Below, piece after piece: positions 13,477 through 19,219 of a stretch of DNA of 19,219 nucleotides (its first letter is position 1; each line of letters starts with the position of its first letter). This DNA is from Eggerthellaceae bacterium (lineage in GTDB: Bacteria; Actinomycetota; Coriobacteriia; Coriobacteriales; Eggerthellaceae). The stretch lies in assembly GCA_017459485.1 (NCBI GenBank), contig JAFUCW010000036.1:1-19219 (forward strand), given 5' to 3'. The position numbers and the translations under genes are program-made. Below the pieces are notes generated by a model, which was not told the origin of the DNA, made no database searches, and saw only the letters and a program-made list of their open reading frames with translations.

Positions 13477-16400
13477 TTACTCGACCAGCGAAATGCCTTC
13501 GCTGGTTACGGTGCGGCCGGTGCTGGTAGTTACGCGCACGCTCCAGGCCATCGGGGCTTTGCGCGCTTCTGTGCACGAAGGAATCTTCACGGTTAGCTCG
13601 TTGCCTTCGAAGAAGTTCTCTGCGCCGGTCTTCTTATAGTTAGTCTTGTTCTTTGAGTAGTACCATACGGCGCTTTGCACGGTTTCGCCTTCGGCAAGGC
13701 CGTTCACCTTGGCGACGATGTCAACCGGCTGGCCTTCCACCCACTTGAAATCGCCCGCGGGCACCACTTCCAGCTTCTCCAGCTCCGTCAGAGACTGGCC
13801 GGCGCTAGTGGCGGTGCGCCCGTCGGATGTAGTGACCATAACGCGCCACTTCATGGGATCCTTGCGCGCCACGGTGCATTCGGGAATGTAGACGGAAGAA
13901 TCCGCGTCTCCAACGAACACCTTGGCACCGGTCTTCTTCCAGCTATCCGGGTCGTCCGGGGTTTTGGTGTACTGCCACTGCCAGCTGGTCACCACTTCGT
14001 TCGTAGCGGGGTTCAGTCCTTCGGCCACCACACTAATCTCGGCAGGCTTGCCCGCCACCCACAACGGGGTGCCCACATGAGTCAGCACCAGATCGTCGGG
14101 GGCGACCGTCTTGGTCAGCTCGTCGCCGGAAAGGGTAATTTGCGCGGCAACCGGGTTCACGGTAAGCGTGCGCTCCACCCATGTTCCTGCTTGGTCGAAG
14201 TCGGCGCCGTCCACCACATGGAAGGCAACGGTCGCCTGCCAGGTTTCCACGTCGATCTGCGGGGCATTGCCCAGCGAATTGGCCAGCGGGATAACGAATA
14301 TGCCGTCCTGCGCGCCGATCACCTTCTGCGCCGCAGCCGCTTCTTCGGCCGTGCCGATGATCGCGGCGTCGTAGTTGCCATCCGTCACCGTGAAGGTGGG
14401 CTGGCACGTGTACTTGTTTGCCGAAGGGGTGCCGATGGTGTTGATCTTGCCATCAGGTGCGACCGCCATGGTCTCCAGTACGCTGACAACCGACGCCGGC
14501 AGTTCGTCGCGGTAGTTGCCTGTGCGCACATGGGCGGCGTCCAAGTCCACCACGGCCTGGCGTGCGGTGAGGGCGCTGTCCCAGTTACCTGCGTTGGCGC
14601 GGCTGTTGGACACCGCCGTTATAGGCAGGCGGAACGTGCCAGTGCCGGCTTCGATGGCGGCCAGGGCGTCTGCGTCGGTAATGGGCATGCGGAACTGGTA
14701 CTTGTCTGCCGTTCCGTCGTTTTGCACGCCGCTGCTGGTTTCGTAGACGCACTCCACTGTGGCAGGAGCGTAGTAGATCATGTTGCCTGCCGTTTCTTTG
14801 GCAGCAAACGTGGCCTTCACGGCGTCGAGGTCCGCAAGCGCGTCGTCGACCGTGCCCGCATAGACATATTCGTAGCCCTTGGCGGAAAGCGCGAACACGA
14901 AGTCGGCGCCGTTTTCGGTCTTTTCGATGAAGGCGTTCACTACCTTGAACATGGCTTCTTCGTCGTAGATGGAAAGGGCGATCGTGTCGGGCTCTTCTGC
15001 ATCCAGCGGGGTAACCGTGTTCGCGCGGAAGATGACCCCATGGTCGTACCAGCCCTGCTGCATGTTATAGCGGGACGTGTTGCTGGAATGGAATGCGTAC
15101 TGCAGCTGTTCGTTGAACTTGGCGACAGGATAGGTAACCGTACTTTGCTTGGCAGCCGTGTCCATGGCGATCTCTATGGCGCCTTCGGGTGCCGTGTCGC
15201 CGTCGGGTGCGGCAGCCGCAGCTTCCTCCTTCGTTCCCACGTACACCAAGCCGTAGCTGGTGTTCTTCAGCACGGCATCCAGGCTCATCTGGCCGTTTTC
15301 AACCACCAGAACGCCCATGCCAAAGTCCTTTTCGGTGCCCTTGAGCACGTCTTCGTAATAGTAGTACGGCGTGCCGTTGGCCTTGTCGAAAGTAACTTCG
15401 TAGCGCCCATCCTTGGGGACAAGCCCCTTGATGGCGTCTTCGATGGCAGCCGCCCAGGCATCCACAGTGGCCTGGTCGGTTTCGTCGCGGTTCACTGCAG
15501 CCATAGCGGCGTTCACTACCGCAGCGGTTTCGTCGGTGAAGTAGCCCAGGTTGCCCATTTCCTGGCCAGGCACCTTCGCGATGGCAGCATCTACTGCCGT
15601 CCAGTCGACGTCGGTTTCAACGGACAGCTTCACGAAGTTCACGATTATGTTGCCCAGGAATTCCTTTTCGTCGGTCACCGTGAAGGTTTGGCTGAACTGG
15701 GTCTCGCCGTCGGTTTCGCTGATGTAGGCGTGGTCGGGAACACTCCATTCGCGGGTGGTGACCAACGCATAGCCTTCAGGCGCGTCCACGGTCACGGTAT
15801 AGGTTTCGCCCACCTGCAAGTTGTCAAGAACGTAGTACGTTCCTTCGGGCACGGGGACGGTAGTCTCTTGACCCGTCGAGTGGACCTTCAGCTTGACCAC
15901 TTCGCCCGTTCCGTGGATGGAATAGTTCTGCTCCTGGATGCGCTCTTGACCGCGGATCTGCATCCAGTAGTAGTAGTTCTTGTGATACAGGCCGATCTCC
16001 TTGGTTGCCTGGTCCGCCACGACTTCGTAGTTTTCGGTAGCCGTGCGGTAGTCGGCTGCTTCGGCGGTTACCTTGTACGTGGCGCCCACCACCAGTTCGT
16101 AGACGCCTTCTACGGCGGCGACTTCAGTGCCTTCGGGGTCGACCACAGTAAACGTGGCACCGTCGATAGGTTCGCTGGTCTTGTTGTCTTTGGCAGTGAA
16201 GGTCACGCTTTGCACAGGCGCCTTCTTCAGGCTGAAGCTGCAGTCCTTCTGCGGGTCGAATCCCAGCGACCACACGCCCAGGCTGTCGTCAAGGTAGCCG
16301 AACTTGCTGCCGTAGGCCACTACGCGGTTGTCGATGGGAATGGTGTAGACCCCTGACGTATCCGGCGTGGCTTCGGCATACGTGGATTCGTCTTCGCCCG

Positions 16401-17517
16401 ACGGGCCGAATTTCACCGTAAGGGTCACGCCTTCGAGCGTTTCGTTGGTGGCGTAGTCGTACACCTTGAACGTGAAGCGCTGGGCATCCAGGTACTTGTT
16501 CATCAGGACGCTTTCGGTACCTGCGACGGTGTGGGTCATGGATCCGGTCTTGTCTTCGTAGCCCGCCGCAGCAATGGTGTAGCCGTAGCGGATACCGTTG
16601 TAGAGCTTGTAGCTGCCGTCCGCCTCTGCCGTCACTTCGGACTTGTCGTCCCAGCGATACACCGTAATCTGGGGGTTGGCAACCGCTTCGTCTAGCTGGT
16701 CCTTCACGTCGAAGTCGACGGCCACCTTGCTCTCTTCCGCCTTAATAAGCGTAAGGGTGAGCGTTTCGCCGTCCTTCTTGGGCGCGTAGTCTTCCTGCGT
16801 AAGCAGCGTCTCTTCGGAGCCCGGCACCACGTAGCCTTCGGCCGACGCGGTAACCGTATAGGTGTCGGGCACGGTCATGGTGTAGGTGCCGTCGATGGGT
16901 TCGAGCGCCGTACCGTCCGACTTCGTGACGGTAATCTGCGCGCCTTCGATAGCTTCTTTGGAAACCGCGTCCTTCACTTCTATGGTCACGTGGCGGTCTT
17001 CAGGCAGCGGCGACACGGTAATAGTGAAGGTCTGCTCTGCCAGAGGGTCGGCGCCGTAGTAGACCTCGTCGGCGTCGTACTGGTTGTAGGACGTGCCCTG
17101 CGGGTAGAGCTTCAACGTTGCTGTGAAGGTCATGCCCTGGTCGCGGTAGGTCGCCTTCGGGCTGAACGTGACTGTGCCGTTAGACCCTTCGGGGTAGCGA
17201 ATCTTCTTCAGGTTGCTGCTGGAGAAGTACGTGGTGCTAAGAATGCTCTTGTCCACAAACCAGCCGGAGCGGAACTTGCCCGACTCCGCCATCTTGAAGA
17301 CGACGCTGCTGATCTTGGCGCCCGCCGTGCTGTAGTAGGGAATGGTGACGTTGGCGTTCTTGCCAGTAACGCTGGCGGCCGTGGCAGCGGTGACCACCTT
17401 GCCGTCCAGGAAGAACTGGTTCAGGTAGCGCTGTGCTTCCTGCTGGGCGGCTATGGGCAGGTCGGTGCTGTCGCTTGTCTTGGTCAGGTCCGCTTCGTTT
17501 ATCTGGAAGTCGTGCAC
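13477..17517 (-). CDS. Giant secreted NEAT-like/PEGA-like surface protein, main part after an in-frame TAG
   Basis: This open frame (1346 codons from a GTG at 17517) is in frame with the signal-peptide ORF at 18030-17548 and separated only by a TAG. The GTG has no ribosome binding site, so it is probably the body of a 1517-codon gene, not an independent gene. Visible order: the end of the first NEAT-like domain; a beta region (60-165); four tandem PEGA/carboxypeptidase-regulatory-like modules (about 175-515); another beta region (520-635); a FIVAR-like helical stretch (637-700). Then three or four NEAT-like domains follow (703-1125), with YVGTKEEAAAAA, YAGTVDDALADL, GTAEEAAAAQ and TWVERTLTV. 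Two tandem Ig-like modules end it (1142-1245, 1248-1345). There is no C-terminal helix or LPxTG. The upstream riboswitch predicts repression by cobalamin. Whether it is translated depends on the TAG. Confidence 0.75.
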   Translation of the reverse strand: MHDFQINEADLTKTSDSTDLPIAAQQEAQRYLNQFFLDGKVVTAATAASVTGKNANVTIPYYSTAGAKISSVVFKMAESGKFRSGWFVDKSILSTTYFSSSNLKKIRYPEGSNGTVTFSPKATYRDQGMTFTATLKLYPQGTSYNQYDADEVYYGADPLAEQTFTITVSPLPEDRHVTIEVKDAVSKEAIEGAQITVTKSDGTALEPIDGTYTMTVPDTYTVTASAEGYVVPGSEETLLTQEDYAPKKDGETLTLTLIKAEESKVAVDFDVKDQLDEAVANPQITVYRWDDKSEVTAEADGSYKLYNGIRYGYTIAAAGYEDKTGSMTHTVAGTESVLMNKYLDAQRFTFKVYDYATNETLEGVTLTVKFGPSGEDESTYAEATPDTSGVYTIPIDNRVVAYGSKFGYLDDSLGVWSLGFDPQKDCSFSLKKAPVQSVTFTAKDNKTSEPIDGATFTVVDPEGTEVAAVEGVYELVVGATYKVTAEAADYRTATENYEVVADQATKEIGLYHKNYYYWMQIRGQERIQEQNYSIHGTGEVVKLKVHSTGQETTVPVPEGTYYVLDNLQVGETYTVTVDAPEGYALVTTREWSVPDHAYISETDGETQFSQTFTVTDEKEFLGNIIVNFVKLSVETDVDWTAVDAAIAKVPGQEMGNLGYFTDETAAVVNAAMAAVNRDETDQATVDAWAAAIEDAIKGLVPKDGRYEVTFDKANGTPYYYYEDVLKGTEKDFGMGVLVVENGQMSLDAVLKNTSYGLVYVGTKEEAAAAAPDGDTAPEGAIEIAMDTAAKQSTVTYPVAKFNEQLQYAFHSSNTSRYNMQQGWYDHGVIFRANTVTPLDAEEPDTIALSIYDEEAMFKVVNAFIEKTENGADFVFALSAKGYEYVYAGTVDDALADLDAVKATFAAKETAGNMIYYAPATVECVYETSSGVQNDGTADKYQFRMPITDADALAAIEAGTGTFRLPITAVSNSRANAGNWDSALTARQAVVDLDAAHVRTGNYRDELPASVVSVLETMAVAPDGKINTIGTPSANKYTCQPTFTVTDGNYDAAIIGTAEEAAAAQKVIGAQDGIFVIPLANSLGNAPQIDVETWQATVAFHVVDGADFDQAGTWVERTLTVNPVAAQITLSGDELTKTVAPDDLVLTHVGTPLWVAGKPAEISVVAEGLNPATNEVVTSWQWQYTKTPDDPDSWKKTGAKVFVGDADSSVYIPECTVARKDPMKWRVMVTTSDGRTATSAGQSLTELEKLEVVPAGDFKWVEGQPVDIVAKVNGLAEGETVQSAVWYYSKNKTNYKKTGAENFFEGNELTVKIPSCTEARKAPMAWSVRVTTSTGRTVTSEGISLVE
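13483..14094 (-). repeat. Two tandem C-terminal Ig-like modules (giant secreted protein)
   Basis: Two copies of about 100 residues share a W-V-x-G-x-P opening, a central W-x-Y-(S/T)-K strand, KKTGA, an IP-x-C-T-x-A-R-K motif, and a closing W-x-V-x-V-T-T-S. They are homologous to the tail of the 1251-aa protein, with IPxC here where that protein has VPEAT. Confidence 0.85.
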
Positions 17518-17547
17518 GTAGTAGTACTTGTCGGGCGTGGTGTCCTG

Positions 17548-18030
17548 CTAGCTGAAGTGGCTTGCGGAGCGCGCCGCGTACACCTTGGGCTGCCCTAGCT
17601 CGATAGGCACGGGCCAAAAGGTGTAGGCGGAACTGCCTTCCATCTGCAAGCCGCCCAGCAAGTTGCCGAACTCGCCGCCGACTTCCTTTTGCTCTTCGGC
17701 GATTGCTTCTGCGACGATAGTGTCCTTGGTGGCCGTGTCGGACACGTAGAAGCGATCTGCCCCGGTGCCCTTCATGGTAACGACGGCCGTCGCCTTGCCG
17801 TCCTTCACCACCACGGTGGCCTTCGTCACCATGATCATGCCGCTGGCGTCGGTGGTGACGTCGGTGGCAATGTTGGTAGCTTCGTAGGTGCCGTCGGCAA
17901 GCGTCGTATCCGCCCATGCCTGCTGGCTTGTCGCAGGCAACAGCCCTGCCACGCCCAACGCGAGCACGGCAAACAGCACTGCCGAAAGCGCCTTAAGCGA
18001 CCCTTTCCTCTTCGATGCCAATACGTTCAT
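17548..18030 (-). CDS. N-terminal fragment of the giant secreted protein (signal peptide, part of a NEAT-like domain), ends at TAG
   Basis: This 160-aa ORF starts at ATG 18030 after AAAGGAGAAGG. The signal peptide (MNVLASKRKG start, ending AWA near residue 40) resembles that of the 1251-aa protein (MNVIASTGKG). A NEAT-like domain begins at LADGTYE (about 44) with VVVKDGKATAVVTM and VPIELGQPKVYAA, then stops at TAG (17548-17550) before the final strand. The missing strand continues in the same frame after the stop (DTTPDKYYYVHDFQIN). The matching domain in the 1322-aa protein has no break there. The short product would be a secreted partial domain, so this is probably a disrupted gene, a readthrough gene or a sequence error. 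Confidence 0.75.
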   Translation of the reverse strand: MNVLASKRKGSLKALSAVLFAVLALGVAGLLPATSQQAWADTTLADGTYEATNIATDVTTDASGMIMVTKATVVVKDGKATAVVTMKGTGADRFYVSDTATKDTIVAEAIAEEQKEVGGEFGNLLGGLQMEGSSAYTFWPVPIELGQPKVYAARSASHFS

Positions 18031-18088
18031 GCACCCTTCTCCTTTCGTTTCCGCTTGATGCTTCGGTTCCTTTCGAAGAAAACGCAAT

Positions 18089-18113
18089 AAAAAAAGCGCT
18101 CCGTTGGGAGCGC
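18089..18113 (-). terminator. Terminator in the riboswitch 1 leader
   Basis: GCGCTCC (18096-18102) and GGAGCGC (18107-18113) form a 7-bp GC-rich stem with a GTTG loop. On the minus strand it is followed by seven U's (18089-18095). It is placed between the cobalamin aptamer and the start at 18030, as expected for a transcription-attenuating expression platform. Confidence 0.9.
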
Positions 18114-18134
18114 GCACAGCAAGGCATGGTAAGC

Positions 18135-18152
18135 GCTTCGTGTACTCGAAGC
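18135..18152 (-). other. Small hairpin between aptamer and terminator of riboswitch 1
   Basis: GCTTCG (18135-18140) pairs with CGAAGC (18147-18152) around a 6-base loop. The adjoining AAGCGCTT overlaps in sequence with the terminator arm, so it may take part in an alternative antiterminator fold. That role is inferred. Confidence 0.45.
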
Positions 18153-18187
18153 TCCAGCCTGGTTTGGTTTTCGCACAACCCCCCGGG

Positions 18188-18325
18188 GTTCACAGAAGTT
18201 CTGTGCGTAGCGGACAGGACAAGCAGTCCGGCTCTTACGGCAATGTCCCTTGCCCAGGATTCGCACCTGATTCCCTTGTCGGACCCCTTGTCGGTGGCCA
18301 CCTTCTGCCCGTTGGCTATTTAGTT
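18188..18325 (-). ncRNA. Cobalamin riboswitch 1 (short, class-II-like aptamer)
   Basis: On the minus strand the order is: ATAGCCAACGGGCAGAAGG, GGGGUCCGACAAGGGAA, GGUGCGAAUCC, GCAAGGGACAUUGCCGU, AGCCGGACUGCUUGUCC, and a CACAGAACTTCTGTG hairpin (18191-18205). This matches the cobalamin riboswitch core (GGGAA, GGUG-AAUCC, B12 box) without the long peripheral arms. It is followed by a 7-bp terminator with U7 and then the giant secreted-protein gene, giving a leader of about 345 bases. In cobalamin riboswitches binding usually turns the gene off. Confidence 0.87.
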
Positions 18326-18380
18326 CTCATGATGCTTGTTGGCAGCCGTCTTGCAGAAAAACTGCCTCAAAGCACGTTGC

Positions 18381-18410
18381 ATGCTAATCACCTCGACATT
18401 GCCTTGTCAA
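18381..18410 (-). promoter_or_regulatory. Promoter of the riboswitch 1 transcript
   Basis: The minus strand has TTGACA (18405-18410), an 18-bp spacer and TAGCAT (18381-18386), the same arrangement as at 13102-13131. The expected start is near 18374. The bases upstream (to about 18442) are nearly the same in both copies, which may mark an additional regulator site. Between about 18443 and 18608 no further gene or clear signal is seen. Confidence 0.75.
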
Positions 18411-18608
18411 AGAGATATGAACGCAGTGTGAAGATGTGTGCACCCACTGAAAACCCCAGCTAACATGCAGCGTATACAGCCCGCTTCTCTACCCTTTCAG
18501 CCCCTGGTGCTTTCAGTTTCAAACGGGTTAAAAACCTCTACGCCAAGTGAGGTTGATCCCAGCTTCTGCCTGCCTCAGGCGAGGCGAAAAGCGCACCTTT
18601 GCACTAGG

Positions 18609-18935
18609 TCACTTCTTCTTGCCGAACTTGGCGATCAGTCCCACGCCCACGAACAGGACGACCGCCAACACGACCGGCCAGACGCGGAACTCGGGGCCAC
18701 TCGAGCCAGCGGATTCGCCGGCTGCCCCCGATGTGGTCGCTGCCGCATCCTGCACGCCTTCTGCAGCGTTGCTCGCCCAGGCGACGTCAGACAGTAGCAG
18801 CCCGGCCGCAAAAAATGCCGCAACCACAACACCTGCCGCGATGGCAACCACAGCGGCAACGGACCCTGCCGGGCGGCGCATAATCAGGGACGCGCGCAGA
18901 CCGTGCCCGCACAGTTGGTGTCCACTCGAATCCAT
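18609..18935 (-). CDS. Small two-helix membrane protein of unknown function
   Basis: This protein has 108 aa from ATG 18935, chosen because GGAGG lies 5 bases upstream; an in-frame ATG nine codons earlier lacks such a site. An N-terminal hydrophobic helix (about 24-48) ends in DVAWA, like a signal peptide or first membrane helix. A short Ala/Ser/Gly-rich outer loop follows (50-80). A C-terminal helix (about 84-103) ends in a KFGKKK basic tail. The layout, signal then short linker then anchor, is that of the other anchored proteins here but without any ligand domain. It lies upstream of the riboswitch 1 promoter in the same direction and has no riboswitch of its own. I do not recognise a family. 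Confidence 0.65.
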   Translation of the reverse strand: MDSSGHQLCGHGLRASLIMRRPAGSVAAVVAIAAGVVVAAFFAAGLLLSDVAWASNAAEGVQDAAATTSGAAGESAGSSGPEFRVWPVVLAVVLFVGVGLIAKFGKKK

Positions 18936-19089
18936 TGCGCCTCCGATCGTCGGTGCCCCCACGCCATCTACACCATGGTACTACACTTCGCGCCACACCA
19001 GCCCCGCATGGCAAAAGCGGGCCTTAGTGCATAGAGAGGGACGCCTTTGCTTCTACCGAATAAGACTTTTGCCCCGTAGCGGCGAGTGG

Positions 19090-19114
19090 TTCCGGCGTTC
19101 GTAGAACGCCGGAA
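19090..19114 (-). terminator. Strong hairpin just after the edge gene
   Basis: TTCCGGCGTT (19090-19099) pairs perfectly with AACGCCGGAA (19105-19114), with a further C-G pair closing a 3-base loop. It begins 5 bases after the stop codon at 19119. There is no U-run on the minus strand, so it may end transcription weakly or protect the 3' end. The gap from 18936 to 19089 shows no other clear feature. Confidence 0.65.
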
Positions 19115-19118
19115 CATC

Positions 19119-19219
19119 CTACTTACATTGCGCAGGAACCATGTCCCACTTGGCCTGGTCAGTGTGCAGCTCGTGCTCGGCGCGCTCGCTGAGGGGAGCG
19201 CCGTAGATCTCCTTGTAGA
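19119..19219 (-). CDS. C-terminal end of an unidentified gene (runs off window)
   Basis: The last 32 residues before a TAG are hydrophilic and end in DMVPAQCK. They start in-window with YKEIYGAPLSERAEHELH. The composition looks like the tail of a soluble enzyme, not a surface protein. Codon pattern and direction match the neighbours, and a strong hairpin follows the stop. Too little is present to name a family. Confidence 0.6.
   Translation of the reverse strand, partial: YKEIYGAPLSERAEHELHTDQAKWDMVPAQCK

Noticed and set aside
13675..16356. Long plus-strand open frame (893 codons) opposite the giant secreted protein
   Set aside because: The minus frame shows domains and repeats. The plus frame has low-complexity His/Val/Gly/Arg composition and no domain; it is a high-GC antisense shadow. 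The same holds for long plus frames at 7373-9124, 9583-11082, 3999-5435 and 6002-6835.
17517..17517. GTG as a true separate start for the 1346-codon frame
   Set aside because: There is no ribosome binding site and no signal peptide, and it starts in the middle of a NEAT-like domain.
17548..17550. Pyrrolysine at the TAG
   Set aside because: TAG ends other genes in the window and no pyrrolysine machinery or methylamine methyltransferase is visible. It is kept only as one option in the finding on the in-frame stop.
18560..18600. Possible terminator after the small membrane-protein gene (GCC-rich repeats near 18570)
   Set aside because: The pairing is interrupted and no U-run follows on the minus strand; support is too weak.

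Overview
The window is high-GC DNA, nearly all coding on the minus strand. It probably comes from a Coriobacteriia (Eggerthellales-like) gut actinobacterium. Evidence for this is the base composition, the GTG starts, the very long secreted Ser/Gly/Ala-rich surface proteins with Listeria-Bacteroides (InlB B-type) repeats, and TTGACA-type promoters with A/G-rich ribosome binding sites. The genus is inferred; no rRNA or marker gene is present.

Layout, left to right. At 1-1273 a minus-strand EamA/DMT-family exporter (cut by the window edge) diverges from a plus-strand MerR-family regulator, with a dyad operator between them. This unit looks separate from the rest. From 1322 to about 13.1 kb there is one long minus-strand transcription unit. 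Read 5' to 3' on the minus strand it has a cobalamin-type riboswitch leader with tandem terminators (13.1-12.8 kb) and a 1251-aa secreted protein with BspA-type leucine-rich repeats. Next come a 1322-aa membrane-anchored protein with ten InlB-type repeats and a 461-aa membrane-anchored protein with one such repeat. Then follow a MotA/TolQ/ExbB proton-channel protein, a small ExbD-like (DUF2149-like) partner overlapping it by ATGA, and a 241-aa membrane-anchored NEAT-like protein. Upstream, at 13.48-18.03 kb, is a second giant secreted protein behind its own promoter, cobalamin riboswitch and terminator. Its frame is broken by a single in-frame TAG. At the right edge are a small two-helix membrane protein and the C-terminal end of an unidentified gene followed by a strong hairpin.

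The genes read as one system. Two closely similar B12-responsive leaders control five surface proteins carrying related NEAT-like, probably ligand-binding, beta domains, plus an ExbB/ExbD-type proton-driven motor pair. My main proposal is a cobalamin/corrinoid capture-and-relay system of a monoderm bacterium. Secreted receptors would sit outside, membrane-anchored receptors would have stalks of graded length (10, 1 and 0 repeats), and a motor pair would sit in the membrane. The B12 link rests on the riboswitches. Ligand binding by the proteins and a role for the motor are inference. No TonB, ABC permease or sortase motif was seen in the window.
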